Shown: positions 24,552 to 31,876 of the stretch, piece after piece
Layout: the number at the start of each line of letters is the position of its first letter
Numbering within the stretch: the first letter of the stretch is position 1
DNA from: Nocardia sienata NBRC 100364
GTDB taxonomy: Bacteria; Actinomycetota; Actinomycetes; Mycobacteriales; Mycobacteriaceae
Length of the DNA stretch: 64,000 nucleotides
Direction: 5' to 3'
NCBI RefSeq assembly: GCF_001613205.1
Contig: NZ_BDBX01000038.1
Span: 85,298-149,297 of the forward strand
Made by a program: the position numbers and the translations under genes
Notes under the pieces: model-generated
Told to the model about the DNA's origin: nothing
Database searches by the model: none
Seen by the model: the letters and a program-made list of their open reading frames with translations, nothing else

Positions 24552-25019
24552 ATGAACGCGCTCAGTGATCGCGCCGAGCTCATCGAACTCCTGAGCCGGT
24601 ATGCCGATATTGCGGACCTGAAAGAGTTCACCGAGTTGCCGCGCCGCGTGTTCACCGACCCGGTCACGGTCGACTTCGAGTCCGTGTCCGGCATTCCACC
24701 GACGATCGTGCCGCTCGGTGACTACCTCGAGATCCTCCGCGCCTCTTTCGCGTCTTTCGTGGCGACCCACCATGCGATCACCGGCCATGTCGTCGAGATC
24801 GACGGCGACCGCGCGACGATCCACGCGCACGTTCGTGCCGAACACTGGCTCCCGAGCGAGATCGCGAACGGTGGGCCCGACCGGTGGCTGGTGGTCGGCT
24901 GCTACGACAACGCGGCGGTCCGCACGGCGGACGGCTGGCGCCTCACCCGGGTGAAGCTCACCGCGGCCCACCAGGAGAACGCGCATCTGGCTGCCGTGGC
25001 CACCGGACAGGGGCGGTAG
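24552..25019 (+). CDS. SnoaL/NTF2-like protein
   Basis: 155 residues. Start of the fold L-I-E-L-L-S-R-Y-A-D-I-A-D-L-K-E-F, the motif H-H-A-I-T-G-H-V-V-E-I-D-G-D-R-A-T-I-H-A-H-V-R-A-E-H and end D-G-W-R-L-T-R-V-K-L match the SnoaL_4 bile-acid-dehydratase-like branch of the NTF2 superfamily. Members are isomerases, dehydratases or ligand-binding proteins; the substrate is not predictable. ATG preceded by GGAGAGG. Controlled by two palindromes in its upstream region. Confidence 0.75.
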   Translation: MNALSDRAELIELLSRYADIADLKEFTELPRRVFTDPVTVDFESVSGIPPTIVPLGDYLEILRASFASFVATHHAITGHVVEIDGDRATIHAHVRAEHWLPSEIANGGPDRWLVVGCYDNAAVRTADGWRLTRVKLTAAHQENAHLAAVATGQGR

Positions 25020-25059
25020 GGCGTGTCGCCCGAAGCGCGGAGCCGGGTGACGATCGCCT

Positions 25060-25680
25060 TCAGTGCGGCCCGGCCGCGGATGGGTCGCCGGAGTGGTCCG
25101 GCAGGAGGCGGGCCGCGAGTGATCGTGCCGTGGCGGTGAGTGTGGCCGTGTCCAATCCGGTCCTGCTCATGAACACGATCCCTTGTTGCGCGGCCAGGAG
25201 GGCCCGCGCCAGTGCGATCGGATCCGCTCCGGCCGGCAGGTCGCCCTCGCGTTGGGCGCGGGCGACACAGTCGCCGATCAGCGCGGTGGACGTCTCGTAG
25301 GTGCGGTGGGCGTGGGCGAGGACTTCCGGATCGGCGTTGCCGAGTTCGCAGGTGCTGTTGGCCATCAGGCAGCCACGCTGTGTACCGGCGCCGGTCGGGT
25401 TGTCGATCGGTGCCTCGAGGAGCATGCGTAGTGCGTCCACGGCCCGTGGAGCCTCGGCAAGGGCTTTCCGGAGATGGCCATGGTTGTCGTCGGTGTAGCT
25501 GTGCAGCGCCCGGAGGAAGAGCTGACGCTTGTCGCCGAACGCTGCATAGAGGCTGCCCTTGCCCAGGCCGCTGACCCGCATCAGGTCTTCCAGTGAGGTC
25601 GCGGCGTAACCGGCGTCCCAGAACTGCTCCCGGACGGCGTCCAGTACCTGCTTCTCGTCGAACGCGCGCGGACGTGCCAT
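25060..25680 (-). CDS. TetR/AcrR-family regulator
   Basis: 206 residues. N-terminal helix-turn-helix: A-V-R-E-Q-F-W-D-A-G-Y-A-A-T-S-L-E-D-L with M-R-V-S-G-L-G-K-G-S-L-Y-A-A-F-G-D-K, the classic TetR recognition segment. The Cys in R-G-C-L-M-A-N-S resembles the TetR_C_16/YxaF type that senses quinones or flavonoid-like ligands. Divergent from the SDR gene, with a nested inverted repeat in between that contains both likely -35 boxes. It most likely represses itself and the SDR. Confidence 0.88.
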   Translation of the reverse strand: MARPRAFDEKQVLDAVREQFWDAGYAATSLEDLMRVSGLGKGSLYAAFGDKRQLFLRALHSYTDDNHGHLRKALAEAPRAVDALRMLLEAPIDNPTGAGTQRGCLMANSTCELGNADPEVLAHAHRTYETSTALIGDCVARAQREGDLPAGADPIALARALLAAQQGIVFMSRTGLDTATLTATARSLAARLLPDHSGDPSAAGPH

Positions 25681-25700
25681 GCGAACCAGAATACGGATTC

Positions 25701-25744
25701 TTGACTGCATGGTCCAAAAATGCAATTGTGGACCGCGTAGTCAA
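25701..25744. promoter_or_regulatory. Nested TetR operator between tetR and SDR genes
   Basis: Two concentric inverted repeats share one centre: outer TTGACT (25701-25706) / AGTCAA (25739-25744), inner GGTCCA (25711-25716) / TGGACC (25729-25734). TTGACT reads as a -35 box on both strands, so a repressor here would block both promoters. Confidence 0.65.
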
Positions 25745-25778
25745 TAACTTAGTCGCACCCCAGGGAAGTGGGAAGCAC

Positions 25779-26525
25779 ATGGGAAAGCTGGACAACAAGG
25801 TGGCGATCGTGACCGGCGGATCGCGGGGAGTGGGGGCGGCGTCGGCGCTGGCGCTGGCCGACGAAGGAGCCGACGTCGCGATCAGCTACTCGTCCTCGGC
25901 GGATCAGGCCGAGGCCGTGGTCGCCGACCTGGAGGCAAAAGGGGTCCGCGCCGCGGCCTTCCAGGCCGACCAATCGGACGCGGCGCAGGCGGCGGGCCTG
26001 ATCCGCAGTGTGGTCCAGCAGTTCGGGAAGCTGGACATTCTGGTCAACAACGCGGGCGTCACCGTCGCCGGCCCGATCGACAGCGAGCTCGTCGACGAGT
26101 CCGCCTTGGACCGCCAGCTCGCCATCAACTACACCAGTGTGGTGGCCGCGATCCGGGCGGCGTTCCCGCTGATGCCCGATGGCGGGCGGATCGTGAGTAT
26201 CAGCTCGGGTGTGGGAACGCGGGTGGGTTTTACCGGGATGACCGACTACGCGGGTACCAAATCGGCCCTCGAGGGCTACAGCCGCGGCGCGGCCCGCGAT
26301 CTGGCCCACCGGGGCATCACGGTCAACGTCATCCAGCCCGGGTTCATCGACACCGAGATGAACCCCGCCGACGGCCCGGCCGCATCCGTATTCCTTCCGA
26401 CAACGGCGATGGGGCGGTACGGCAGGCCGGAGGAGATCGCCGCAGGCGTTGTCTTCCTCGCCAGTCCGGAGGCCTCTTACGTCACCGGCGCAGTGCTGAG
26501 GATCGACGGCGGATACGGCGCATAG
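25779..26525 (+). CDS. SDR-family oxidoreductase
   Basis: 248 residues, classical SDR. Cofactor loop T-G-G-S-R-G-V-G near residue 12, N-N-A-G near 90, catalytic Tyr-x3-Lys in D-Y-A-G-T-K near 155, and C-terminal G-R-Y-G-R-P-E-E-I-A. NAD(P)-dependent alcohol/carbonyl redox on an unknown substrate. An Ala-rich, FabG-like protein but regulated by its own TetR, which suggests an inducible detoxification or catabolic role rather than fatty-acid synthesis. Confidence 0.88.
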   Translation: MGKLDNKVAIVTGGSRGVGAASALALADEGADVAISYSSSADQAEAVVADLEAKGVRAAAFQADQSDAAQAAGLIRSVVQQFGKLDILVNNAGVTVAGPIDSELVDESALDRQLAINYTSVVAAIRAAFPLMPDGGRIVSISSGVGTRVGFTGMTDYAGTKSALEGYSRGAARDLAHRGITVNVIQPGFIDTEMNPADGPAASVFLPTTAMGRYGRPEEIAAGVVFLASPEASYVTGAVLRIDGGYGA

Positions 26526-26575
26526 CGCGACCGCGCAGCCGACGGCGGGTGGACACGGTCCATTACAGCCACATA

Positions 26576-26587
26576 CTTCCCGGGAAG
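26576..26587. promoter_or_regulatory. 12-bp palindrome upstream of tetR
   Basis: CTTCCC|GGGAAG between the SDR stop and the TetR start; possible autoregulatory operator. Short, GC-rich palindromes are common here, so weak. Confidence 0.3.
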
Positions 26588-26644
26588 CGGCGTGTGATCG
26601 GGTGCACGGCTCGGCGGTTCGACGGGGTGGGGAAGGATGATCGG

Positions 26645-27277
26645 ATGCCGCGGATTCGGGGAAGCAGTATCGAGGAGCACCACGAGATGGTGTGGGCCGA
26701 CCTCGCCGAGGCGCTGCGGCAGCTCCTGCTCGAATACGAATACGACGCGATCAAAATGGGCCATATCGCGGCCCGGGCCGGGCTCGCCCGCAACACGCTG
26801 TACAACTACGCGAGCGATAAGAGCACGCTGGTCCTGGCGCTGACCCGGCGTGCGAGCCGGCCCATGCTGGACCGGGTGACCGCGATCGCCGCGCGGTCCG
26901 GCGATCCGGCCGTGCAGCGGCTGGGAGAGATCATCGAGGCGGTCCTGGAGGCGTCCACGGACCAGGCCATGCAGTTGATGTTCCGGCCGGGTTCGGGCCC
27001 GTTGGTCGACGAGGTACCCAAGGGCCCGGACGGCCCGTTCCACGCGATCATCGTGGAGGTGGAGAACGTCGTCCGAGACGGCGTGGCCAGCGGTGAGTTC
27101 CGCGATATCGGCGAGGTGTCCCTCGTGGTGGAGCTGCTGACCGGTGTCATGCGCGCCGGCGCCGAACGACTGGGACGGGACCCGGCCGGCTACCCGGCCA
27201 CGGTCCGCGCGGCCCGGGAGATCATCCTGGCGTCACTGACCCGCCACCCGGAACAGGGGCCGACCACCGGCGGTTAG
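26645..27277 (+). CDS. TetR-family regulator
   Basis: 210 residues. Helix-turn-helix Y-D-A-I-K-M-G-H-I-A-A-R-A-G-L-A-R-N-T-L-Y-N-Y then A-S-D-K. C-terminal ligand domain not recognised. It lies between two SDR genes on the same strand: 119 bases after the first and 223 before the second. A perfect 12-bp palindrome (CTTCCC-GGGAAG, 26576-26587) is 57 bases upstream and may be its autoregulatory site. Confidence 0.82.
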   Translation: MPRIRGSSIEEHHEMVWADLAEALRQLLLEYEYDAIKMGHIAARAGLARNTLYNYASDKSTLVLALTRRASRPMLDRVTAIAARSGDPAVQRLGEIIEAVLEASTDQAMQLMFRPGSGPLVDEVPKGPDGPFHAIIVEVENVVRDGVASGEFRDIGEVSLVVELLTGVMRAGAERLGRDPAGYPATVRAAREIILASLTRHPEQGPTTGG

Positions 27278-27500
27278 CGGGTGCCGCTGCGGGCCCGGCG
27301 CGATCCGGGAAACATCTCACGAAGCGCCTGGGACCGGCCCGCGCGGGATGTCGGCACCATATCCCGCGGCGGGGCGTCCGGTCACGATTCGGCGCCGGGG
27401 CGCGCAGACCCCGGCGTCGGGATAACAGCACGCTCACAGGCGCTGGAATCGGCGGTGGAACCCTTCCGGAACCGGACCGGCCGGTCTAACCTTCAACGTC

Positions 27501-28385
27501 ATGACCGCCTTCACCGGAAAGGTCGTACTCATCACCGGCGGCGCCCGCGGTATCGGCGCGGAGCTCGCCCGGCGGCTGCGGGCGCGCGGCGCGCGGCTGG
27601 TGCTCACCGATATCGATGCGCCCCCGCTGCGGGAGCTCGCCGTGGAACTGGGCGGCGACGAGTACGTCGTGGCGGTCACCGCCGATGTGTGCGATCTCGC
27701 GGCGATGGAGGACGCCGTCGCACAGGGAGTCGAAAGGTTCGGCGGAATCGATATCGTCGTGGCCAATGCCGGTATCGGCAGCTACGGATCGGTTCTGGCG
27801 GTGGACCCGGCCGCCTTCCGCCGGGTGATCGACGTGAACCTCGTCGGATGCTTCAATAGCGTGCGCGCCGCCCTGCCCGCGGTCATCGAACGTCGCGGCT
27901 ACGTGCTGTTCGTATCCTCCGTCGCCGCCTATGTGGCGATGCCGGGGCTGGCGGGTTACTCCGCGACGAAGGCCGGAGTCGAACAGTTCGCCAACGCGGT
28001 GCGCGCGGAGGTCGGCTACCGTGGCGTCGCGGTCGGGTCGGCGCATATGTTGTGGATCGACACCGCGCTGGTGCGGGAAACGTTCATCGATCTGCCGGCG
28101 GCCGCGCGGGCACTCGCCTCGTTACCGGCCCTGTTCCAGAAAACCGTCACGGTGCGGGAGTGCGCCGCCGCCTTCGAACGGGGCATCGAGCGGCGTGCCG
28201 AGCGGATCAATGTGCCCGGCTGGGCGGGCGCGCTGCGCTGGCTGAAACCGGTGCTGCAGACCCCACTGGTCGAGCGATTCGTCGGCACCGCCACCCGGAC
28301 CTGGCTGCCCGAGATGGACGCGGAGGTGAGCGAGCTCGGTCGTTCGCTGAGCGCCCGCACCCAGGCGCTCAGCGTGGACAAATAG
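27501..28385 (+). CDS. SDR-family oxidoreductase
   Basis: 294 residues. T-G-G-A-R-G-I-G near residue 11, N-A-G-I-G near 87, and S-S-V-A-A-Y with catalytic Y-S-A-T-K near 153. The C-terminal extension (about 60 residues beyond the core; G-R-S-L-S-A-R-T-Q-A) resembles mycobacterial SDRs such as Rv0765c-type proteins. Substrate unknown; NAD(P)(H)-linked. Probably its own transcription unit. Confidence 0.85.
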   Translation: MTAFTGKVVLITGGARGIGAELARRLRARGARLVLTDIDAPPLRELAVELGGDEYVVAVTADVCDLAAMEDAVAQGVERFGGIDIVVANAGIGSYGSVLAVDPAAFRRVIDVNLVGCFNSVRAALPAVIERRGYVLFVSSVAAYVAMPGLAGYSATKAGVEQFANAVRAEVGYRGVAVGSAHMLWIDTALVRETFIDLPAAARALASLPALFQKTVTVRECAAAFERGIERRAERINVPGWAGALRWLKPVLQTPLVERFVGTATRTWLPEMDAEVSELGRSLSARTQALSVDK

Positions 28386-28607
28386 GGCAGACGGCGACGT
28401 CGGTCTGTCATGCCGAGCGTGTGGCGTCGTGGCGTCACCCCGGCAGCCGGACGCCGTCGCGGAAGATCCTCCGGTAGGTCCGTCGTAGCCGCGGGGCGGG
28501 GCCTGGACAACACCTTTCGAGCTTTCCTCGGAACTACCGGCGTGCTGTACCTCGCCGGTCTCCGGACGCGTGGCCGGATCGAAGAAGAAGAACATTCCGT
28601 GGGGTTG

Positions 28608-29585
28608 TCAGGCGAAGACCTGGTCGAGCGTGGTGGCGGTGAGAAGGCGATGAAGCCAGGTGTCGACCCTGTCGGGAGCGGCAGTGCGGATCGTGCGGAT
28701 CGTTGTATCGGGCACCGAGCCGAACTTGACGGTGAGAAGCTCGATCAAGGTTGCGGCGCGGCCTTCGGCGCGCTCCTGGGCGCGGCCTTCGGCGCGGAGC
28801 CGTTCGGCTGTGGTCACTATTGCCTCCTTGGCTCGGGGACCGAGTTGCTCGATCAACGGGTCCAGATCTTCTTCGGTGGTTTCGCCGACTATGAGTATGT
28901 AGGTCATGACGGCCTGGAGGTCGCTTATCGGGTGCGGTCCTGCCGACAGAGCTCGCAGGTCGTCGACCAGCTCCAGCATATCGGAGCCGAGGTCTGTGTT
29001 ACGGGATGCGATCTTGTGCAGCGCCAGCATGACGCGGGTGGCCGGCGTGAGGTCACGGGCACGTAGGGCGGCCAGGTCGATGGCGGCGACATCGTCGAGG
29101 AGGAACCTCAGCCGTGGTAGATGTGGCCGGAGGATTTCTCGGGTCGCGGGGTCGACATCGATAAGGTCCGATATCTCGGTGGGTGCGTTCCAGGGATGGC
29201 CGGTGCTGTTGCTGTGTACGACCAAGGGGATGACAGCCGGCAGGGTGCGGGCGTGCGGGTGGTGGTCGCGGTGCTGGTTCCAGATATTGACCAGGTATTC
29301 GAGGATGCGTAGTGGCATGAACCGGTCGACGCTGCTCTGATGTTCGATGAGCAGATAGATGTACGCCGCGTGGCCGTCGAGGTGGGTGCGGTAGAGCAGA
29401 TCGCTGTAGCGGGAGCGTAGTTCGGTGGAGACGAAGCTGCCCGGTTGTAGTTGTAGTCGGCTCCAGTCGATCCGCCGAGTGAGGGTATCCGGAAGCGCGG
29501 CGCGAAGTTCCGAGGCGGCGTCGGCGGGGCGGGCCAGGACGTGCCGGAAATACGCGTCGTGCGGGTTCGACGGTTGGGCGGGCAT
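28608..29585 (-). CDS. Rpn-family recombination-promoting nuclease / PD-(D/E)XK protein
   Basis: 325 residues from the ATG at 29585. N-terminal N-P-H-D-A-Y-F-R-H-V-L-A-R-P and the nuclease core R-S-R-Y-S-D-L-L-Y-R-T with Y-L-L-I-E-H-Q-S match the transposase_31/Rpn family; the Asp of S-D-L and Glu-x-Gln of E-H-Q are the expected metal site. Near the C-terminus it carries the repeat R-A-E-G-R-A-Q-E-R-A-E-G-R-A, also typical of Rpn proteins, which often vary in length there. Rpn proteins nick DNA and are linked to horizontal transfer and phage defence. Downstream of XRE-DUF397 on the same strand, separated by a strong terminator. Confidence 0.8.
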   Translation of the reverse strand: MPAQPSNPHDAYFRHVLARPADAASELRAALPDTLTRRIDWSRLQLQPGSFVSTELRSRYSDLLYRTHLDGHAAYIYLLIEHQSSVDRFMPLRILEYLVNIWNQHRDHHPHARTLPAVIPLVVHSNSTGHPWNAPTEISDLIDVDPATREILRPHLPRLRFLLDDVAAIDLAALRARDLTPATRVMLALHKIASRNTDLGSDMLELVDDLRALSAGPHPISDLQAVMTYILIVGETTEEDLDPLIEQLGPRAKEAIVTTAERLRAEGRAQERAEGRAATLIELLTVKFGSVPDTTIRTIRTAAPDRVDTWLHRLLTATTLDQVFA

Positions 29586-29719
29586 GGCTGCGAAACTACT
29601 CGCAGTCTCTGACTCGCCCACTGGCCCAGTATGTTCCGCGTACCCAGGAGACGATCCCGTATGCCTCGGCTGGTTGAGGAAGCCGAGGTGCACGGGTGGG
29701 TCGGCCGGAAGCGGAAACG

Positions 29720-29768
29720 ACTCGGTCGCCGTCACGGCCTCGTCTCGAGGCAGTTGCGGCGACCGAGT
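29720..29768 (-). terminator. Terminator after the XRE-DUF397 pair
   Basis: 12-bp perfect arms ACTCGGTCGCCG (29720-29731) / CGGCGACCGAGT (29757-29768), enclosing a second small stem CCTCG-TCT-CGAGG (29738-29750). Confidence 0.65.
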
Positions 29769-29803
29769 GTCCGGCCTCGGGCCGGTGTTTCATTGATCGA
29801 GGG

Positions 29804-30013
29804 CTACGGCCGGTCGAACTCCCCGGCCTTCGCGCCCGCGAGGAAGGCGTCCCATTCACCAGGTGTGAAGACCAGAGCGGGGCCGGTCGGATTCTTGGAG
29901 TCGCGCACGCCGACGACACCTCCGCTCAGGTGCGCGGCTTCGACGCACTCTTTATTGCTCGCGCTGCGGCTGCTCTTGAACCACCGTGCTCCCGATAGGT
30001 CAGCGCTGTTCAT
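29804..30013 (-). CDS. DUF397-domain protein
   Basis: 69 residues: W-F-K-S-S-R-S-A-S-N-K-E-C-V-E-A-A, V-G-V-R-D-S-K-N-P and F-T-P-G-E-W-D-A-F are the full DUF397 signature. These small proteins are almost always paired with an XRE/DUF5753 regulator in actinomycetes (BldB/WhiJ-type modules) and appear to antagonise it. The gene overlaps the upstream XRE gene by 14 bases, so they form a coupled pair. Confidence 0.92.
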   Translation of the reverse strand: MNSADLSGARWFKSSRSASNKECVEAAHLSGGVVGVRDSKNPTGPALVFTPGEWDAFLAGAKAGEFDRP

Positions 30014-30887
30014 CGTGTTCCTCCGCGATCTTCAGAACCAGGTCCCTGGTTTCGTGCTCGCCCAGCGCCGATTGTTTGATGCGAGAAGCGGCATCCCGAT
30101 ATCGGGCTATCTCTTCCGGACGCTCCAGGTATTGGTCGCTGGTGTAGCCCTGAACGTACACAACCGGCGGTTCCGACGTCCACGCGTTGCGCTGCTCCGG
30201 GAACTCCAGTAGCACGAAGAGTCCCACTTCCAAGCCGACGTGGGTGGTGCTGAACGGTACGGCCCGGAGCGATACGTTCGGCAGGCGACTGACCTCCGCG
30301 AGGTAACGCAACTGCTCGGCCATGACGGCTCCACCGCCGATCCGTTGGCGCAGTGCCGCCTCGCTCACCAGGATCTCCAGCTGTAGATCGGGATCGTCGC
30401 GTAGACGTGATTGTCTCCGCGCGGCGATCTCGATTCGCTGCTCGACCTCGATGGTGGACATCCCCGGATTGCCCGACCATGCCATCGCTCGCCGGTAGGG
30501 TTGTGTCTGCACCAGGCCGGGTAGCAATGTCGATGCGTAACTGACAAACCGGCTGGCCGCGATCTCGAGTCCCAAATACAAATCGAAATCCTTTGGTACA
30601 GCCTCGCGGTAGGCATGCCACCACGACTTGTACGACAGCCCGCCCAGGAGTTCGAGGAGTACGTCCGTAACTTCATCGGGCGCCTTGTAGATTCGGCACA
30701 GCTCTCGCACCTGCAAGGCCGAGATTCGCGTGGACTGTCCGGTCTCCAGGCGCCACAGCGTCTGATGACCCACTCCGATGGCCTGTCTGGCCGTTTGGAC
30801 GCTGACCCCCGAAGTCTCGCGCAGGTGTCGTAGCTGCCTTCCCAGCATCCGTCGCGCGAAAGTGCTGTCGGTCTCCCTGTCTGCCAT
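30000..30887 (-). CDS. XRE-family regulator with DUF5753 domain
   Basis: 295 residues. N-terminal helix-turn-helix R-R-M-L-G-R-Q-L-R-H-L-R-E ... T-A-R-Q-A-I-G-V-G-H-Q-T-L-W-R-L-E-T-G. The DUF5753 domain covers about 105-285 (L-E-I-A-A-S-R-F-V-S-Y-A-S-T-L-L-P-G-L-V-Q-T and Y-V-Q-G-Y-T-S-D-Q-Y). GGGGAGTGGG directly precedes the ATG. WhiJ-like regulators of this build control development and secondary metabolism in Streptomyces; function in this host unknown. Confidence 0.92.
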   Translation of the reverse strand: MADRETDSTFARRMLGRQLRHLRETSGVSVQTARQAIGVGHQTLWRLETGQSTRISALQVRELCRIYKAPDEVTDVLLELLGGLSYKSWWHAYREAVPKDFDLYLGLEIAASRFVSYASTLLPGLVQTQPYRRAMAWSGNPGMSTIEVEQRIEIAARRQSRLRDDPDLQLEILVSEAALRQRIGGGAVMAEQLRYLAEVSRLPNVSLRAVPFSTTHVGLEVGLFVLLEFPEQRNAWTSEPPVVYVQGYTSDQYLERPEEIARYRDAASRIKQSALGEHETRDLVLKIAEEHDEQR

Positions 30888-31204
30888 CCCACTCCCCACT
30901 TCGCGGGCCTCCACATCCCGCACTGGAAGGCAGTGTGCCGCGAATCGGAATGCCCGGAGGGCAAAAACTGGAATATTGCAGATTTTCTCAGGATTTGAGA
31001 CATCGGAAGCTTCCAACCTGCTGGAGCTCTTGTCTACTGAGGACGCACTCGGTGCAGGCCACCCCTCAGAAGCACTGGGGGACACCAGGTCAACGCCAGG
31101 AGCGCCGCGAACTGGTGGTCCATCGTTCACAGTTTGGTCGCTGATGCCCTGTTGGACCCTGCGTCGGGTGCTCTCCAAGACTAGCCAGGAGCAGTGGATC
31201 ACCC
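30888..31204. other. Non-coding stretch between divergent XRE and mini-gene cluster
   Basis: 317 bases, lower GC than the surroundings near 30960-31020. It presumably holds both divergent promoters. No palindrome above eight bases or convincing frame was seen. Confidence 0.4.
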
Positions 31205-31399
31205 ATGTATGCCACAGGATTACGGTGCGGTCGGCCGGGCGAAGCGCGCTCGGGCCGGTTACCTGCGCGCACACCCGGGGTCACGCGGATTCCGAACGGG
31301 CCCGCGGCGGTGCTGCCGCCGATCGAGAAGTTGGAGTTCATCGCCTGCGCGATACGGCGCTGGTGCGCGGACGCGGGAGGCCCACGTGGTCAGTGCTGA
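31205..31399 (+). CDS. Small basic protein, first of three overlapping mini-genes
   Basis: 64 residues: M-Y-A-T-G-L-R-C-G-R-P-G-E-A-R-S-G then P-G-V-T-R-I-P-N-G-P-A-A-V-L-P-P-I-E-K-L-E-F-I-A-C-A-I-R-R-W-C. No family recognised. The last 14 bases overlap the GTG of the next gene in another frame. Three Cys and a hydrophobic core segment suggest a folded small protein. Ribosome site weak. The overlap chain is the main evidence that it is real. Confidence 0.5.
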   Translation: MYATGLRCGRPGEARSGRLPARTPGVTRIPNGPAAVLPPIEKLEFIACAIRRWCADAGGPRGQC

Positions 31400-31721
31400 G
31401 AGTCCGGCCGCGATCGGACTGGTCAGGCGTGATGTTCCCGCGCCCGCGGTGGACCTGCACGAGCTGGCGCGGCGGCACGGATATCGGCTCGTTTACACCG
31501 TGTACACCGACGCGCGTCCGCTGGTGACCGTGCTGGCGCTGGCCCGGCACGCGAGCGAGTTCGGTGCGGGGGCAGTGGTCGTACCCGGTTTCGAACACGC
31601 CGAATCGGTGCGGCAGTTGCTCACCGAGCACGCGGCATTGATCACCCCGATACGGCTCTATCCGCGCGGTCACCGCTGGGGTGGTGCCGAGGGTCCGCGG
31701 GGGCGGCCGGTGGATGGCTGA
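31386..31721 (+). CDS. Resolvase-N-terminal-like mini-protein (no catalytic Ser)
   Basis: 111 residues from the GTG at 31386, five bases after GGGAGG. The pattern I-G-L-V-R-R-D ... H-E-L-A-R-R-H-G-Y-R-L-V-Y-T-V-Y-T-D ... G-A-G-A-V-V-V-P-G-F-E-H-A-E-S follows the Rossmann-like order of a serine-recombinase N-terminal domain (strand Y-x-R-V-S, A-G-x-x-x-I, L-V-V-x-x-L-D-R-L). The catalytic Ser after the first Arg is Asp here. It lacks the helical arm and DNA-binding domain. A similar protein lies at 43572. Function unknown. Confidence 0.55.
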   Translation: MVSAESPAAIGLVRRDVPAPAVDLHELARRHGYRLVYTVYTDARPLVTVLALARHASEFGAGAVVVPGFEHAESVRQLLTEHAALITPIRLYPRGHRWGGAEGPRGRPVDG

Positions 31722-31785
31722 CCTGACGCTGATGCAGCTGACGCTGGGTCTGCTGGGGCTCACGGTCGCGCTCTGGTGGCCCTGA
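31714..31785 (+). CDS. 23-residue hydrophobic peptide
   Basis: M-A-D-L-T-L-M-Q-L-T-L-G-L-L-G-L-T-V-A-L-W-W-P, almost wholly one transmembrane helix, ending before a strong terminator. The ATG overlaps the end of the preceding gene by eight bases, as is usual for coupled genes. Too short for standard gene finding; translation unproven. Confidence 0.4.
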   Translation: MADLTLMQLTLGLLGLTVALWWP

Positions 31786-31799
31786 GCTCGAGCATCGGA

Positions 31800-31833
31800 G
31801 TGCCCCCACCCCGGTGATTCGGGGTGGGGGCAC
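31800..31833. terminator. Strong bidirectional terminator
   Basis: Perfect 14-bp stem GTGCCCCCACCCCG (31800-31813) / CGGGGTGGGGGCAC (31820-31833), six-base loop, followed by TCCTGT. Lies between the mini-gene cluster (+) and the HisD-like gene (-). Confidence 0.85.
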
Positions 31834-31876
31834 TCCTGTGTAGAGCCGAACGGGCTGATGGCCCGCCGGGCCTATC

